This document shows, piece after piece, positions 48,491 through 60,213 of a DNA stretch of 64,000 nucleotides. Positions within the stretch are counted from its first letter, which is position 1. Every line of letters starts with the position of its first letter. The stretch covers positions 48,837,553-48,901,552 of the forward strand of contig NC_090751.1 in assembly GCF_036898095.1 (NCBI RefSeq). The letters are read 5' to 3'. Source of the DNA: Palaemon carinicauda (lineage: Eukaryota; Arthropoda; Malacostraca; Decapoda; Palaemonidae). The notes under the pieces were generated by a model. It did no database searches. It was not told the origin of the DNA and saw only the letters and a program-made list of their open reading frames with translations. Made by a program: the position numbers and the translations under genes.

Positions 48491-50473
48491 TCACATCAAT
48501 TCTGGAAAAGTTAGTCTTCCCCTACTGGTAGCTCCTCGTTGTTGTGAAGGACCTGCTTCTTTAAACGCCTTGCCTCTACTTCCTCGGCCCCTAGACTGAC
48601 CGCCCCTTCCAGACCTTCCTCTGCCACAAGAGCTTTTCTTTTGAGCTCTGGCTGAGCGAAAAGTTGTGGTGGCACTCTCGTAAGCTGAATTAAAGGCTGG
48701 AGACTGTGACACATACTGCTGGGAAATCTTGTACACAGTATGGGGGATGGCAGCAACTGAGGCTGTCGTAACAGGAAAGGATTTCCTTCCTTTAAAGGAT
48801 CTCCTAGGCTTCTTGCCTTTGGGTTAAGGTCCTTCTATTGCCCAAGGCTCTTATTCTCCTGAGTCACTCTGTTCATTACTTTTTTAACCAATTTCTGGGG
48901 AAAGAGAGGTTTCATCCAGATAAGAGTCAATCAACTTTTTAGGCTCGTGTCTAATAGTTGCTGTGGCTAGAACGTGTTCTTTGCATGCTCTTCTGACTAA
49001 AATGAAAGCATTTAGATCCCTATGGAAAGTAGCCAAGTGAGATTTTGCCAAGACTGGGAAGTGTTCAGATTTAGAATAGTTCCTAATGAACATCTCCAGA
49101 TAGGACTGGTGGAACAAAGATGCAGATAGCCTCTCTTTGGCTTTCAATTCTTCCTTCAAAAGGTATTCAGGAATTCTAGGCAACCTTTCATTAAACTGCT
49201 TGCCTCCATGTCCTTATCAAGTTTTCCAACAATAAATGTATGTTTGACATCTTCCCAACTGAGTACTAAGGGAGCGCTAGGGAGACAGGTTTGCACTCCT
49301 CTAGCACTGGCAATGGTCTATGCTCCATTACTGCCTTCTTGACAACCTGTAAACTCTCTGAGGTGAAGGGAAAGAGTATCTTTGGGAGCAATAAAGGTGG
49401 CCTGCTTTCTGTCCAAGGCAGAAAATTGGGTGTAAGTAAATTCGGCCATCTTAAGTTCCTTAACCAATAGAGAAAGAGCCTTGTTTTGGTCCAGGATGAT
49501 TGTCTCCTTAAGGATTGCATCATCTCTAATGGACGCTTCCAAGTTGAGCCTTACGTAGCAGTAAGAACTGTCAATAGAGAGGTAGAATTCTAAGTCGGAG
49601 ACAGGCTTAGAACCCATACCTTCTCCGATGTGGAGGTACTCCTCACTCAAAGCCATATGCTCAGCATAACGCCAAGGATTCTTAGCTGAGCAATCTGGCA
49701 GGCTCGAAGATGGTGGAGCCTTAGACGTAGGTGCCTGTTGAAAAAGCTTCTACCTTCGCTTCTAAGGATGCTTGAGCACGTTTACGTTCAGCATATAAGT
49801 TTTCCATGAATTCCTTCATGGATGCCATAAAATCCAAGTGACCTGGGAACAAAGATATATTTGGTGTAGGAACAGTAGTCGAAGTAGAGGCAGGGACCGT
49901 AGATACAAGGATGGGGGAAATGAGCTGAAGTACTGTGCACTGTACTCACCTGATGGACATCCAGTGACTCATCAGAGGCTTCCGTGGTCACCAGGATCCT
50001 CTCCCTCTCTGACGTCACAGAAGAGGTCGTTGATATGTTTTCAGCCTCTAGGCTCATCACTTGCTGAGTGTCCCGAACTTCATCATCCGCATGATCCAAT
50101 GGTACCAGCAAGAGTTGAACCGTCGGTAATTGGTGACCAAAATCAGCAGTCACCTCGGCCTTGAGATAGAGGAGGTCCTTGAGCTCCATGAAAGGAAGGT
50201 AAGGGGTACCTGGTTGAGAGCTCTTCTGAAAGACTTTCATCCAATGTCGAATGGTCTTCTGACCCCGCGCTTTCTCATCCTGTGAGACGTTGGTAGCGTG
50301 GAAACCAATGTACTGTATATTAGGTCTCTGCAAGTGCGGCATTTGGAAGGTTCTAAGATTGCAAAGAACCCTTTGGAAACATGACAGTCTGCATGCTTCC
50401 AACAAGTCTTAAGGCCACAAGGTAACTTGACCCTCTTGGTATAGGTTAATATTGAAAACCATGTGTTCAGCAA
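48491..50473 (-). pseudogene. DIRS C gag
   Basis: The N-terminus (frame 50237-50473) is cysteine-rich (LPCGLKTCWKHADC, SKCRTCRD), comparable to element B's gag start. Frame 49788-50405 overlaps it and is partly acidic. Middle frames 49318-49656 and 48884-49183 are helix-rich (SLLVKELKMAEFTYTQ, HLATFHRDLNAFILVRRA). The C-terminus at 48491-48736 is Arg/Gly-rich (GRGRSGRGGQSRGRGSRG), a typical RNA-binding tail. Stops and shifts separate the pieces. Function is inferred from order and composition. Confidence 0.75.
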
Positions 50474-51524
50474 CCTGTAAAGATAGAAAATTTCAACGAG
50501 TACAAATAGTATAAAAAAAATTCATATCTTAAATTAACAATGAAATAAATCTTAAAATAGACATTTTAAAAATAATCTCTAGAGTAAAAATTTTCTACAA
50601 CATTTGCTATGACTATGGCTACACTACAGTGGAGACTCATGCCAAACAGCTCAGAAATCTTTAAAGATTCATAAAAACAGTGTGGTAGAATAGGGAGGAA
50701 ATGGGTCACATCAGTGAAACACCGTTTTCCCCAATGTTAGTCTATTAGACACCCTAAGGTGGCAAATTCACATACCATCCTGCCTAATCCAGCAGCAGTG
50801 GCCCCCGAGGCAGTAGCAGCCATGTCTGAGGCGGCAGGCACTCCTAGCAACCATGGCTGCATGAACTGACCTTCCATCACCCCTATGAATGTCAACACCA
50901 TACACGGCAGCGGCATTACCCAGTCCGCAAGAAAAAGGGGTTGATCCTCTATAGAAACAGTCCACATGCAGGAAGACAGTAGATAAATAAATTTGCCAAG
51001 GACCTGGTTATTATCATTAAATCATGAGAAAGGGGAGTAGCCCTCAAGGTAATGAGAGCCGTACAAGACAGCCAGAATGCCAAGAATTGTAAATTCAAGG
51101 GAGATCCTGACAACCAGGTAAGATCCAATTGAACAACTTTAGAGGAGAATGTTCCTCAGATATGGAAGAGGAAAAAGGGTGTAAATGACCAGCCTAAGGC
51201 TGCAGCTAAGGCGGCATCCAATGCTAGAACAACTCAAGCTGACAAGACTGGAAGCATGGCCACAAGATAATACTTCATTCAGGAAAGCTATCGACCAGCA
51301 AAGGAACCGAGACTCCACAACAAGAGAAACATACTCAGGATGAGAAGCTGCAGTCATAGACTAGGCAACTACTAAGGCAGCAGAAGAGAACCCCAAGGGG
51401 TACGAGATCTCTGCCTGGATAGGGTTAGGCCATAAATACTGTGCAGGCAAGCCTAGCCTATATAGCAGATGAGGGATACTCAAATACTAGGGTATGTAGA
51501 CTAGACAAAGGAACTATAGTTCCT
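50474..51524. other. Possible 5' leader of DIRS C
   Basis: Base composition stays close to that of element C, not that of AT-rich background, and no domain is seen. Similar-looking sequence resumes at 53661 after the LINE array, so this may be leader sequence split by LINE insertion. Confidence 0.35.
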
Positions 51525-52200
51525 AGGACAGTGGAGATACTACCGCTGTGGAGTTATGTAATCCTTTGACACTGACCTGACAGTACTACATTGGATTCTT
51601 CTCTCTGGTTACGGTTCATTTTCCCTTTGCCTACACATACACTGAATAGTCTGGCCTATTCTTTACATATTCTCCTCTGCCTCATAAACCTGACAACACT
51701 ATGTTTACCAAGCTATTCTTCTTAATCCAAGGCGTTACTCCACTATCATTGTTTAGTGGCCACTTTCCTCTAGGTAAGGGTAGAAGAGAGACTTTAGCTA
51801 TGGTAGACTGCTCTTCTAGGAGAAGGACACTCCAAAATCAAACCAGGGTAGAAGAGTGACTTTAGCTATGGTAAGTAGCTATTCTATGAGAAGGACACTC
51901 CAAAATCAAACCATTGTTCTCTAGTCTTGGGTAGCGCCACAGCATCTGTACCATGGTCTTCCACTGTCTTAGGTTAGAGTTCTCTTGCTTGAGGGTAAAC
52001 TCTGGCACACTATTCTATCTTATTTCTCTACCTCTTGTTTTGTTTGTGTTGATAGTTTATATTTCAATGTTACTGTTCTTGAAATATTAGATTTTTCCTG
52101 TTTTCCTTTCCTCACTGGGCTATTTTCCCTTCTGGAGCTCCTGGGCTTATAGCGTCTTGCTTTTCCAAATAGGGTTGTAGCTCAGCAAAAAAAAAAAATA

Positions 52201-52265
<65 letters not shown>
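51525..52265 (+). mobile_element. LINE 3' end, array copy 1
   Basis: This is non-coding 3'-terminal LINE sequence ending CTGGGCTTATAGCGTCTTGC, then GGGTTGTAGCTCAGC, an A-run and (TAA)n (about 52196-52264). It has its own private 68-bp internal duplication (51778-51845 and 51846-51913). From about 51981 onward its sequence is identical or nearly so to the tail of copy 2. Confidence 0.85.
51778..51913. repeat. 68-bp tandem duplication inside array copy 1
   Basis: GGGTAGAAGAG(A/T)GAC starts at 51778 and 51846. Both units end in CTCCAAAATCAAACCA. The other LINE copies have one unit only. Confidence 0.9.
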
Positions 52266-52266
<1 letters not shown>

Positions 52267-52927
52267 TAGGAAGGGGAAGGGGCAACTAGACCACCAAGAT
52301 TGGCACCAACCACCCGTCGAAAAACGACAGGTATTGAGTTATTGGGTCCTTTGACTGGCCAGATGGTACTACAGTACATTGGATCCTTCTCTCAAGTTAG
52401 GGTTCATTTTCCCTTTGCTTACGCATACACTGAATAATCTGGCCTATTCTTTACAGATTCTCCTCTGTCCTCATACACCTGACAACACTGAGATTACCAA
52501 ACAATTCTTCTTCACCCAAGGGGTTAAATACTGCACTGCAATTGTTCAATGGCCACTTTCCTCTTGGCAAGGGTAGAAGAGACTCTTCAGCTATGGTAAG
52601 CAGCTCTTCTAAGAGGAAGACACTCCAAAATCAAACCACTGTTCTCTAGTCTTGGGTAGTGCCATAGCCTCTGTATCATGGTCTTCCACTGTCTTAGGTT
52701 AGGGTTCTCTTGCTTGAGGGTAAACTCTGGCACACTATTCTATCTTATTTCTCTACCTCTTGTTTTGTTTGTGTTGATAGTTTATATTTCAATGTTACTG
52801 TTCTTGAAATATTAGATTTTTCCTGTTTTCCTTTCCTCACTGGGCTATTTTCCCTTCTGGAGCTCCTGGGCTTATAGCGTCTTGCTTTTCCAAATAGGGT
52901 TGTAGCTCAGCAAAAAAAAAAAAAAAA

Positions 52928-52977
<50 letters not shown>
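52266..52977 (+). mobile_element. LINE 3' end, array copy 2 (recombinant)
   Basis: Its head (52266 to ~52705) is essentially identical to the head of copy 3, with one substitution in a 65-codon comparison. Its tail (from ~52706) is the same as the tail of copy 1. The switch falls in TCTCTTGCTTGAGGGTA, shared by all copies. Confidence 0.9.
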
Positions 52978-52978
<1 letters not shown>

Positions 52979-53660
52979 TAGGAAGGGGAAGGGGCAACTA
53001 GACCACCAAGATTGGCACCAACCACCCGTCGAAAAACGACAGGTATTGAGTTATTGGGTCCTTTGACTGGCCAGATGGTACTACAGTACATTGGATCCTT
53101 CTCTCAAGTTAGGGTTCATTTTCCCTTTGCTTACGCATACACTGAATAATCTGGCCTATTCTTTACAGATTCTCCTCTGTCCTCATACACCTGACAACAC
53201 TGAGATTACCAAACAATTCTTCTTCACCCAAGGGGTTAAATACTGCACTGCAATTGGTCAATGGCCACTTTCCTCTTGGCAAGGGTAGAAGAGACTCTTC
53301 AGCTATGGTAAGCAGCTCTTCTAAGAGGAAGACACTCCAAAATCAAACCACTGTTCTCTAGTCTTGGGTAGTGCCATAGCCTCTGTATCATGGTCTTCCA
53401 CTGTCTTAGGTTAGGGTTCTCTTGCTTGAGGGTACACTCGGGCACGCTGTTCTGTCTTGTTTCTCTTCTTGTTTTGTAAAAGTTTTTATAGTTTATATAG
53501 GAAATATTTAAATGTTACTGTTCTTAAAATATTTATTTTAGTTGTTAATTACTTCTTATTTCTTATTTTCCTTTCCTCACTGGGCTATTTTCCCTGTTGG
53601 AGCCCCTGGGCTTATAGCATCCTGCTTTTCCAAGTAAGGTCGTAGCTTAGCAAGTAATAA
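52978..53660 (+). mobile_element. LINE 3' end, array copy 3
   Basis: The head equals copy 2 at a 712-bp offset. After ~53434 it diverges from copies 1 and 2 (GGTACACTCGGGCACG) and ends GTCGTAGCTTAGCAAG with a short (TAA)n. Confidence 0.88.
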
Positions 53661-54250
53661 TAATAAGGCAGCAGAGATAATTAATCCAGAGAAGGAATAA
53701 AAATCTTGCCTACCTAGGACTAGACTAGATAGCCCACAAGCTATCCCATCCATCTATATAGCAATGAAGGACACTTCATTCACCAGTGAACTGGACTGGG
53801 AGGAAAACAATGTTCCACAGCATGTAGATGCACCAGCATGCACAGAAAAAAGGGGGAGGGAGGAGACTTAGAAAGTGGTGAAGCGGCAGGACAGTAAGGC
53901 AAAACTATAGCATTAGAATTAATATGTTGTTCCAAAGGGTCTGCAGTAAGAAGGCACCAAGAATGAGTCCTCAAAACCGGCTGCCAGCCTACCATAAACA
54001 AAGTAAAGAAACCTAGGAATGGGTAAGGCGACACGAAAGGGAGGTCAACCTGTCAGCATTAGAACAAGGTTAGTTGTGTTCTAAGAGATCACCAGAATGT
54101 AAACACAGGGAACAAGTTCCCACAACCTGTGTCGCCTGGCCAAACACTCGGGCTAATTAGATGAGTGAAATAGTCATCTTAGTCATTTCCCGAAGTTCGA
54201 GAGCCCTCTTGCCCATCACCAAGATTCAGCACGAGAATGAAATGCCGTGC
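53661..54250. other. Unassigned sequence after the LINE array
   Basis: No domain was recognised. Composition resembles 50474-51524, consistent with both being parts of one interrupted element. Confidence 0.35.
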
Positions 54251-54265
54251 TGAAGCTCAATGACT

Positions 54266-54740
54266 TCAAGGCATTCTCTCATTAAGAGGGTATTTTATAG
54301 AAATCTCCTTAGTCTTGTGTTTATGATTTTTCTGAACACTTCCTGGCACTTCGAGCAGAGTGATTGGCCTTCTATTTGCTGGCAGTTTTTGGTCTTTCCT
54401 TGGTTTGGGGGGGGGGAGTATGAGGATTCCTTCTTTGTTTGGTTTTGGGTAATATCCCATTAAGTGTGTTAGGTTTAATATTTGTTGGAGTCTTCTCCAT
54501 GCCATCATTGATAGTTTTGATAGCATGACCTTGTTTATGCCACTTTTACCTGGTCCTTTGTGTTTAAATACTTTCACTGCTTTCATTATCTCATGTGTTT
54601 TAATGTCTTGCTATTAAGTAGTTTTTCTGTCCAGTTTTTGAAGATCTGGCTTTTGATAGGGGGGTTATTCGTTCCCTATTTCCTTGTAGGAAGTTGAGGA
54701 CTTCTGTTTCTGTGTCTGTCGAAATCTACAGGGGCAATCT
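54266..54740 (-). mobile_element. LINE reverse-transcriptase fragment
   Basis: On the minus strand frame 54266-54586 reads KHKGPGKSGINKVMLSKL, then KLPANRRPITLLEVPGSVQK. This is the start of a LINE RT (fingers, before motif A). Upstream to 54740 the complement gives VLNFLQGNRERITP, the segment preceding it. Both ends are lost. It is a different LINE family from the 26.6 kb and 55 kb elements; clade not assigned. Confidence 0.75.
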
Positions 54741-55044
54741 TTACGGATTTGGTCATTCGTGATACAGAGAACTGTATAACGTATTGAATAAAAAAATCAT
54801 GTATCCGTGATAAGTATTCTCACGGCTGACGTTTTTAAACTGACCATGCAAAGCAGAACTGCCCAACTTTATAGCTAACACATGTAAACTATCCTGTGAT
54901 AAACCCTTTGTATAGTAATTCGAATAAAGTAATATAAATTATCTAGTATGAATGTATCTTTAAGTATATATATTATATACATATTTACACATATATTATA
55001 TACACACACACATATATATACATATATATAAAACAATTAGAATA
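54741..55044. other. AT-rich spacer with short TA/CA repeats
   Basis: Short ATATAC/CACACA steps occur at 54965-55030. No gene was seen. Confidence 0.6.
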
Positions 55045-55168
55045 GCGCCAACGTTATCCCTGCGTGTCATAAGAGGAGACTAAAAGGGACGGGACGAGGG
55101 GGCTGGGAACCCCCTCTCCTGAATTGAAATTCCTGTGAGACATCATCAGAGATGGAGCTGGGGGGAGA

Positions 55169-56236
55169 GTGACTGCTCCCCGCACTCTAGTTTTGGGGTG
55201 TTTGAATGTGCGTGGATGTAGTACGATAGAGAGTAAAAGATGTGAGATTGGAAGTATGTTTAGAAGTAGAAGGATGGATGTATTGGGCTTGTGTGAGACA
55301 AAGATGAAAGGAAAGGGTGAAGTGATGTTTGGTGAAATGTCTGGTAGAGTGTCTGGGATTGAAAGGGGAAGAGCGAGAGAGGGTGTGGCTTTATTGCTGA
55401 GTGAATGGATGACAGGTAAAGTAGTGGAATGGATGGAGATATCATCTAGGTTAATGTGGGTAAGGGTTAGGTTGGGTAGGGAATGTTGGGCGTTTGTCAG
55501 TGCGTATGGGCCAGGTAGTGAGAAAAGTGAAGAAGAGCGGAATGAGTTCTGGAATGAATTAACTAGGTGTGTAGAAGGACTGGGTAGAAGGAATTATGTA
55601 GTTGTTATGGGTGACTTAAATGCTAGAGTGGGCGCTGGAGAGGTAGAAGGTGTCATTGGGAAGTATGGCGTACCAGGTGAAAATGAGAGTGGTGAGAGAC
55701 TGGTAGATATGTGTGTTGAACAAGAGATGGTAATAAGTGCTAGCTTTTTTAAAAAGAAAGATAAAAATAAGTATACATGGGTAAGAGTGGCAAATGGAAG
55801 AATAGTAGAAAGGGCATTAATGGATTATGTGTTGATAACTAAAAGAATGTTTGGAAGATTGAAAGACGTGCACGTGTTTAGGGGTATGGCTAACGGTATG
55901 TCTGATCATTTTTTGGTGGAAGGAAAATTAGTTGTAGCAAAAGAGTGGGGGAATAGAGTAGGTGGATGTAAAAGGGAGCTAGTGAGGGTTGAAGAGCTAA
56001 TAAAACCGGGGGTAAAAAGTAAATATCAGGAAAGGTTGAAAATAGCATATGACGAGGTGAGAGTAAGAGAAACTGGTAATTTAGAGGGGGAGTGGAAGTT
56101 AGCAAAAGAAAATTTTGTTGGGATTGCAAGTGATGTATGTGGCAAGAAGGTTGTTGGAGGCAGCATGAGGAAGGGCAGTGAATGGTGGAATGAAGGAGTG
56201 AAGGTAAAAGTGGAAGAAAAAAAAGAGGGCTTTTGA
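55169..56236 (+). CDS. RTE-like LINE ORF, endonuclease part
   Basis: The open frame runs from 55139; no ATG precedes the first endonuclease motif, and the codon at 55169 is GTG, so the true start is unclear. Catalytic motifs of the apurinic endonuclease-like fold follow in order: LGCLNVRG (Asn), LGLCETKMKG (Glu), VVVMGDLNARVG (Asp, Asn), and GMSDHFLVEG (Asp, His). The domain nicks target DNA to prime reverse transcription. The frame ends by running off phase at an A8 run (56217-56224). The coding sequence resumes one base out of step. Confidence 0.85.
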   Translation: MTAPRTLVLGCLNVRGCSTIESKRCEIGSMFRSRRMDVLGLCETKMKGKGEVMFGEMSGRVSGIERGRAREGVALLLSEWMTGKVVEWMEISSRLMWVRVRLGRECWAFVSAYGPGSEKSEEERNEFWNELTRCVEGLGRRNYVVVMGDLNARVGAGEVEGVIGKYGVPGENESGERLVDMCVEQEMVISASFFKKKDKNKYTWVRVANGRIVERALMDYVLITKRMFGRLKDVHVFRGMANGMSDHFLVEGKLVVAKEWGNRVGGCKRELVRVEELIKPGVKSKYQERLKIAYDEVRVRETGNLEGEWKLAKENFVGIASDVCGKKVVGGSMRKGSEWWNEGVKVKVEEKKEGF

Positions 56237-56237
56237 A

Positions 56238-58130
56238 GAATGGCTGCAGAGTAATAGTATAGAGAAGTATGAAAAATATAGAGAGAAAAAGGTGGAAGTA
56301 AAGTGCAAGGTACGTGAGGCAAAGAGGGCAGCTGACCTGAGGTGGGGTCAGGGACTGGGTCAGTCATATGAAGAGAATAAGAAGAAGTTTTGGAAAGAAG
56401 AGAAGAGAGTAAGGAAGGCCGGCGCAAGAATTGAAGAGACAGTGAAAGATGGAAATGGAAGGTTGTTAAAAGGAGAGGAGGCAAGGTAAAGGTGGGCGGA
56501 ATATTTTGAAAGTTTGCTGAATGTTGAGGATGATAGGGAGGCAGATATAATTGCTGTTCCAGGTGTTGAGGTGCCAGTGATGGGAGATGAGAATGAGAGA
56601 GAGATTACAATAGAGGAAGTGAGGAGAGCACTAGATGAAACGAGAGTAGGAAAAGCATCTGGTATGGATGGTGTGAAAGCTGAGATGTTGAAGGAAGGGG
56701 GTGTGACTGTACTTGAATGGTTGGTGAGATTGTTTAATGTGTGTTTTGTGTTGTCAATGGTACCAGTAGATTGGGTCTGTGCATGTATTGTACCACTATA
56801 TAAGGGTAAGGGAGATGTGCATGAGTGTTGTAATTCAAGAGGTATTAGTTTGTTGAGTGTAGTTGGAAAAGTGTATGGTAGAGTACTGATTAATAGGATT
56901 AAGGATAAAACAAAGAATGCAATCTTGGAAGTACAGGGTGGTTTTAGAAGAGGTAGGGGTTGTATGAATCAGATTTTTACAGTTAGGCAGATATACGAGA
57001 AATATTTAGCAAAAGGTAAGGAGGTGTATGTTGCGTTTATGGATCTGGAGAAAGCATATGATAGAGTTGATAGGGAAGCAATGTGGAATGTGATGAGGTT
57101 ATATGGAGTTGGTGGAAGGTTGTTGCAAGCAGTGAAAAGTTTCTACAAAGGTAGTAAAGCATGTGTTAGAATAGGAAATGAAGTGAGCGATTGGTTTCCG
57201 GTGAGAGTGGGGCTGAGACAGGGATGTGTGATGTCGCCGTGGTTGTTTAACTTGTATGTTGATGGAGTGGTGAGAGAGGTGAATGCTCGAGTACTTGGAC
57301 GAGGATTAAAACTGGTAGGCGAGAATGATCATGAATGGGAGGTAAATCAGTTGTTGTTTGCGGATGATACTGTACTGGTAGCAGACACAGAAGAGAAGCT
57401 TGACCGACTAGTGACAGAATTTGGAAGGGCGTGTGAGAGAAGGAAGTTGAGAGTTAATGTGGGTAAGAGTAAGGTTATGAGATGTACGAGAAGGGAAGGT
57501 GGTGCAAGGTTGAATGTCATGTTGAATGGAGAGTTACTTGAGGAGGTGGATCAGTTTAAGTACTTGGGGTCTGTTGTTGCAGCAAATGGTGGAGTGGAAG
57601 CAGATGTACGTCAGAGAGTCAATGAAGGTTGCAAAGTGTTGGGGGCAGTTAAGGGAGTAGTAAAAAATAGAGGGTTGGGCATGAATGTAAAGAGAGTTCT
57701 ATATGAGAAAGTGATTGTACCAACTGTGATGTATGGATCGGAGTTGTGGGGAATGAAAGTGATGGAGAGACAGAAATTGAATGTGTTTGAGATGAAGTGT
57801 CTGAGGAGTATGGCTGGTGTATCTCGAGTTGATAGGGTTAGGAACGAAGTGGTGAGGGTGAGAACGGGTGTAAGAAATGAGTTAGCGGCTAGAGTGGATA
57901 TGAATGTGTTGAGGTGGTTTGGCCATGTTGAGAGAATGGAAAATGGCTGTCTGCTAAAGAAGGTGATGAATGCAAGAGTTGATGGGAGAAGTACAAGAGG
58001 AAGGCCAAGGTTTGGGTGGATGGATGGTGTGAAGAAAGCTCTGGGTGATAGGAGGATAGATGTGAGAGAGGCAAGAGAGCGTGCTAGAAATAGGAATGAA
58101 TGGCGAACGATTGTGACACAGTTCCGGTAG
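56238..58130 (+). pseudogene. RTE-like LINE ORF, reverse-transcriptase part
   Basis: The frame starts after the A8 shift with a linker (EKYEKYREKKVEVK), has one stop (TAA at 56487-56489) and is then open to 58130. RT landmarks are KASGMDGVKAEML, VPLYKGKGD, FMDLEKAYDRVDREAMW (motif A, Asp), GLRQGCVMSPWLFNLY (motif B) and LLFADDTVLVAD (motif C, Asp-Asp). The thumb follows (QFKYLGSVVAANGG). The C-terminal region has a Trp-Phe-Gly-His-type segment (LRWFGHVERM) and a basic end (GRPRFGWMDGV). All catalytic residues are present. Confidence 0.88.
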
Positions 58131-58370
58131 GCCCTGCTGCTTCCTCCGGTGCCTTAGATGACCGCGGAGGTAGCAGCAGTAGGGGACTCAGCAGTATGAA
58201 GCTTCATCTGTGGTGGAAATGTGGGAGGTTGGGGTGTGGCACCCTAGCAGTACCAGCTGAACTCGGCTGAGTCCCTGGTTAGGCTGGAGGAACGTAGAGA
58301 GTAGAGGTCCCCTTTTTTGTTTTGTTTCTTGTTGATGTCGGCTACCCCCCAAAATTGGGGGAAGTGCCTT

Positions 58371-58976
<606 letters not shown>

Positions 58977-59124
58977 CTGGTTTGCAACGGTTCGATGAAC
59001 CGGGTAAGTTAACTGGCGAGCTGACTAGTGTTGCCAATAGAGGGAAATTTCCTTGTTGTAGGGAAATTTTGCGTTCAATAGGGAAAAAAGTTGAAAACTT
59101 CAAAATCAACAGGCTAGGACTGAT

Positions 59125-59125
59125 C

Positions 59126-59169
<44 letters not shown>

Positions 59170-59193
59170 TATTATTATTATTACTATTATTAT
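59125..59193. repeat. (AAT)n followed by (TTA)n, self-complementary
   Basis: About 15 AAT units are followed directly by TTA units and TTACTATTATTAT. The two halves are complementary and could form a hairpin. Confidence 0.9.
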
Positions 59194-60165
59194 AACAATA
59201 ATAACTAAAACTGTAACTTACAGATACAGTACTCCATTTAAAATAATGTAGTGATGAATATTACAGTCAAACATTAAAAAACACCAAAAAATACATAAAA
59301 ATATCATGCATTGTAATTCAGTTAATCTCACCTTGCAAGTAATGATGTAAGGTATAGGCAAGTCCCATGTTGTGGTTTCACAGGATATTTAGTCCTATCT
59401 GGCTTTAGTGAATTTTAAAACTTTTAAGTCTTTGAGCTGCATGTGCTAAGATCCTCTAGATCTATGATTTAGTTTCACCTCTGTCTTGATGTATTCTTTG
59501 GAAGGTCCAATGAATGGTGGTTTAATCTGAAGTTCCACATGCAATTTATATGACATAAATCCTGAAGAATAAAGACATCAATCCTAGGAAGCCTTAAAAT
59601 GATAAAAAAGGATACAAAAAAGTTTTTCAAGATATAGTGTCAGTCCTTTCTTCCGTGTCAAAATTAAGGAAAAGTCCATATGAATGTAAATCTTATTGGG
59701 AACACATCATAGAAGTGTGACAGCCTCTTGCAACTTTCGTTTGCCTGAAAATGACAAAATAATAAGAACACTTACCAAGGATATGTAAAGATTTGAGTAT
59801 GAAATACAAGAACAGATACAGTGACATGCAGTTGTCCTACATTATCAGCAGATTAAAAAAATTAAATTCCAGATGTAAATGGTCAAATATGGCATAAAAA
59901 ATCATGCAATTTCCAAGAGTTGACTAAAAGGTTTGGTTGCATGTCAGTTATCATGGCCAGCAACTGATGAGATTCAACTCTTAGACTGTTAATCCTTGAC
60001 CCTCTGATATTTCCTGAACATCGACGCATCTTACTTTCAAATTTTAAATATAGAACATTTAGTGTCCATGTTCGTTAGTGAACATAAACTACTAAATACT
60101 TTAACAATTTTAATACCTTTTTAGCCCGCCTTCAAGGTAGACAAAGCAAACTCATAACAGCCTCC

Positions 60166-60167
<2 letters not shown>

Positions 60168-60211
<44 letters not shown>
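60168..60211. repeat. Poly(A) tract of about 43 bases
   Basis: This is a homopolymer run with no recognisable retroposed gene upstream. The preceding ~200 bp are ordinary AT-rich DNA. Confidence 0.9.

Positions 60212-60213
<2 letters not shown>

Larger units (their letters stand above)
44687..50473 (-). mobile_element. DIRS-like retrotransposon C
   Basis: Read on the minus strand the order is gag (50473-48491), RT/RNase H and linker (48400-46789), tyrosine recombinase (46700-45735), palindrome (45182-45092) and terminal repeat copy (44737-44687). Frames are interrupted, but the RT YLDD and recombinase His-x-x-Arg and Tyr are intact. No left terminal repeat was found beside 50473. The element may extend further, interrupted by the LINE array at 51.5-53.7 kb. 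Its protein wording is close to element A and unlike B. Confidence 0.88.

Noticed and set aside
50737..50967. 76-codon minus frame, Ala/Gly-rich
   Set aside because: Composition follows from local GC content; no motif, and a second frame overlaps it equally well.
55260..56484. Minus-strand frames opposite the RTE-like LINE
   Set aside because: They are shadows of the coding strand.
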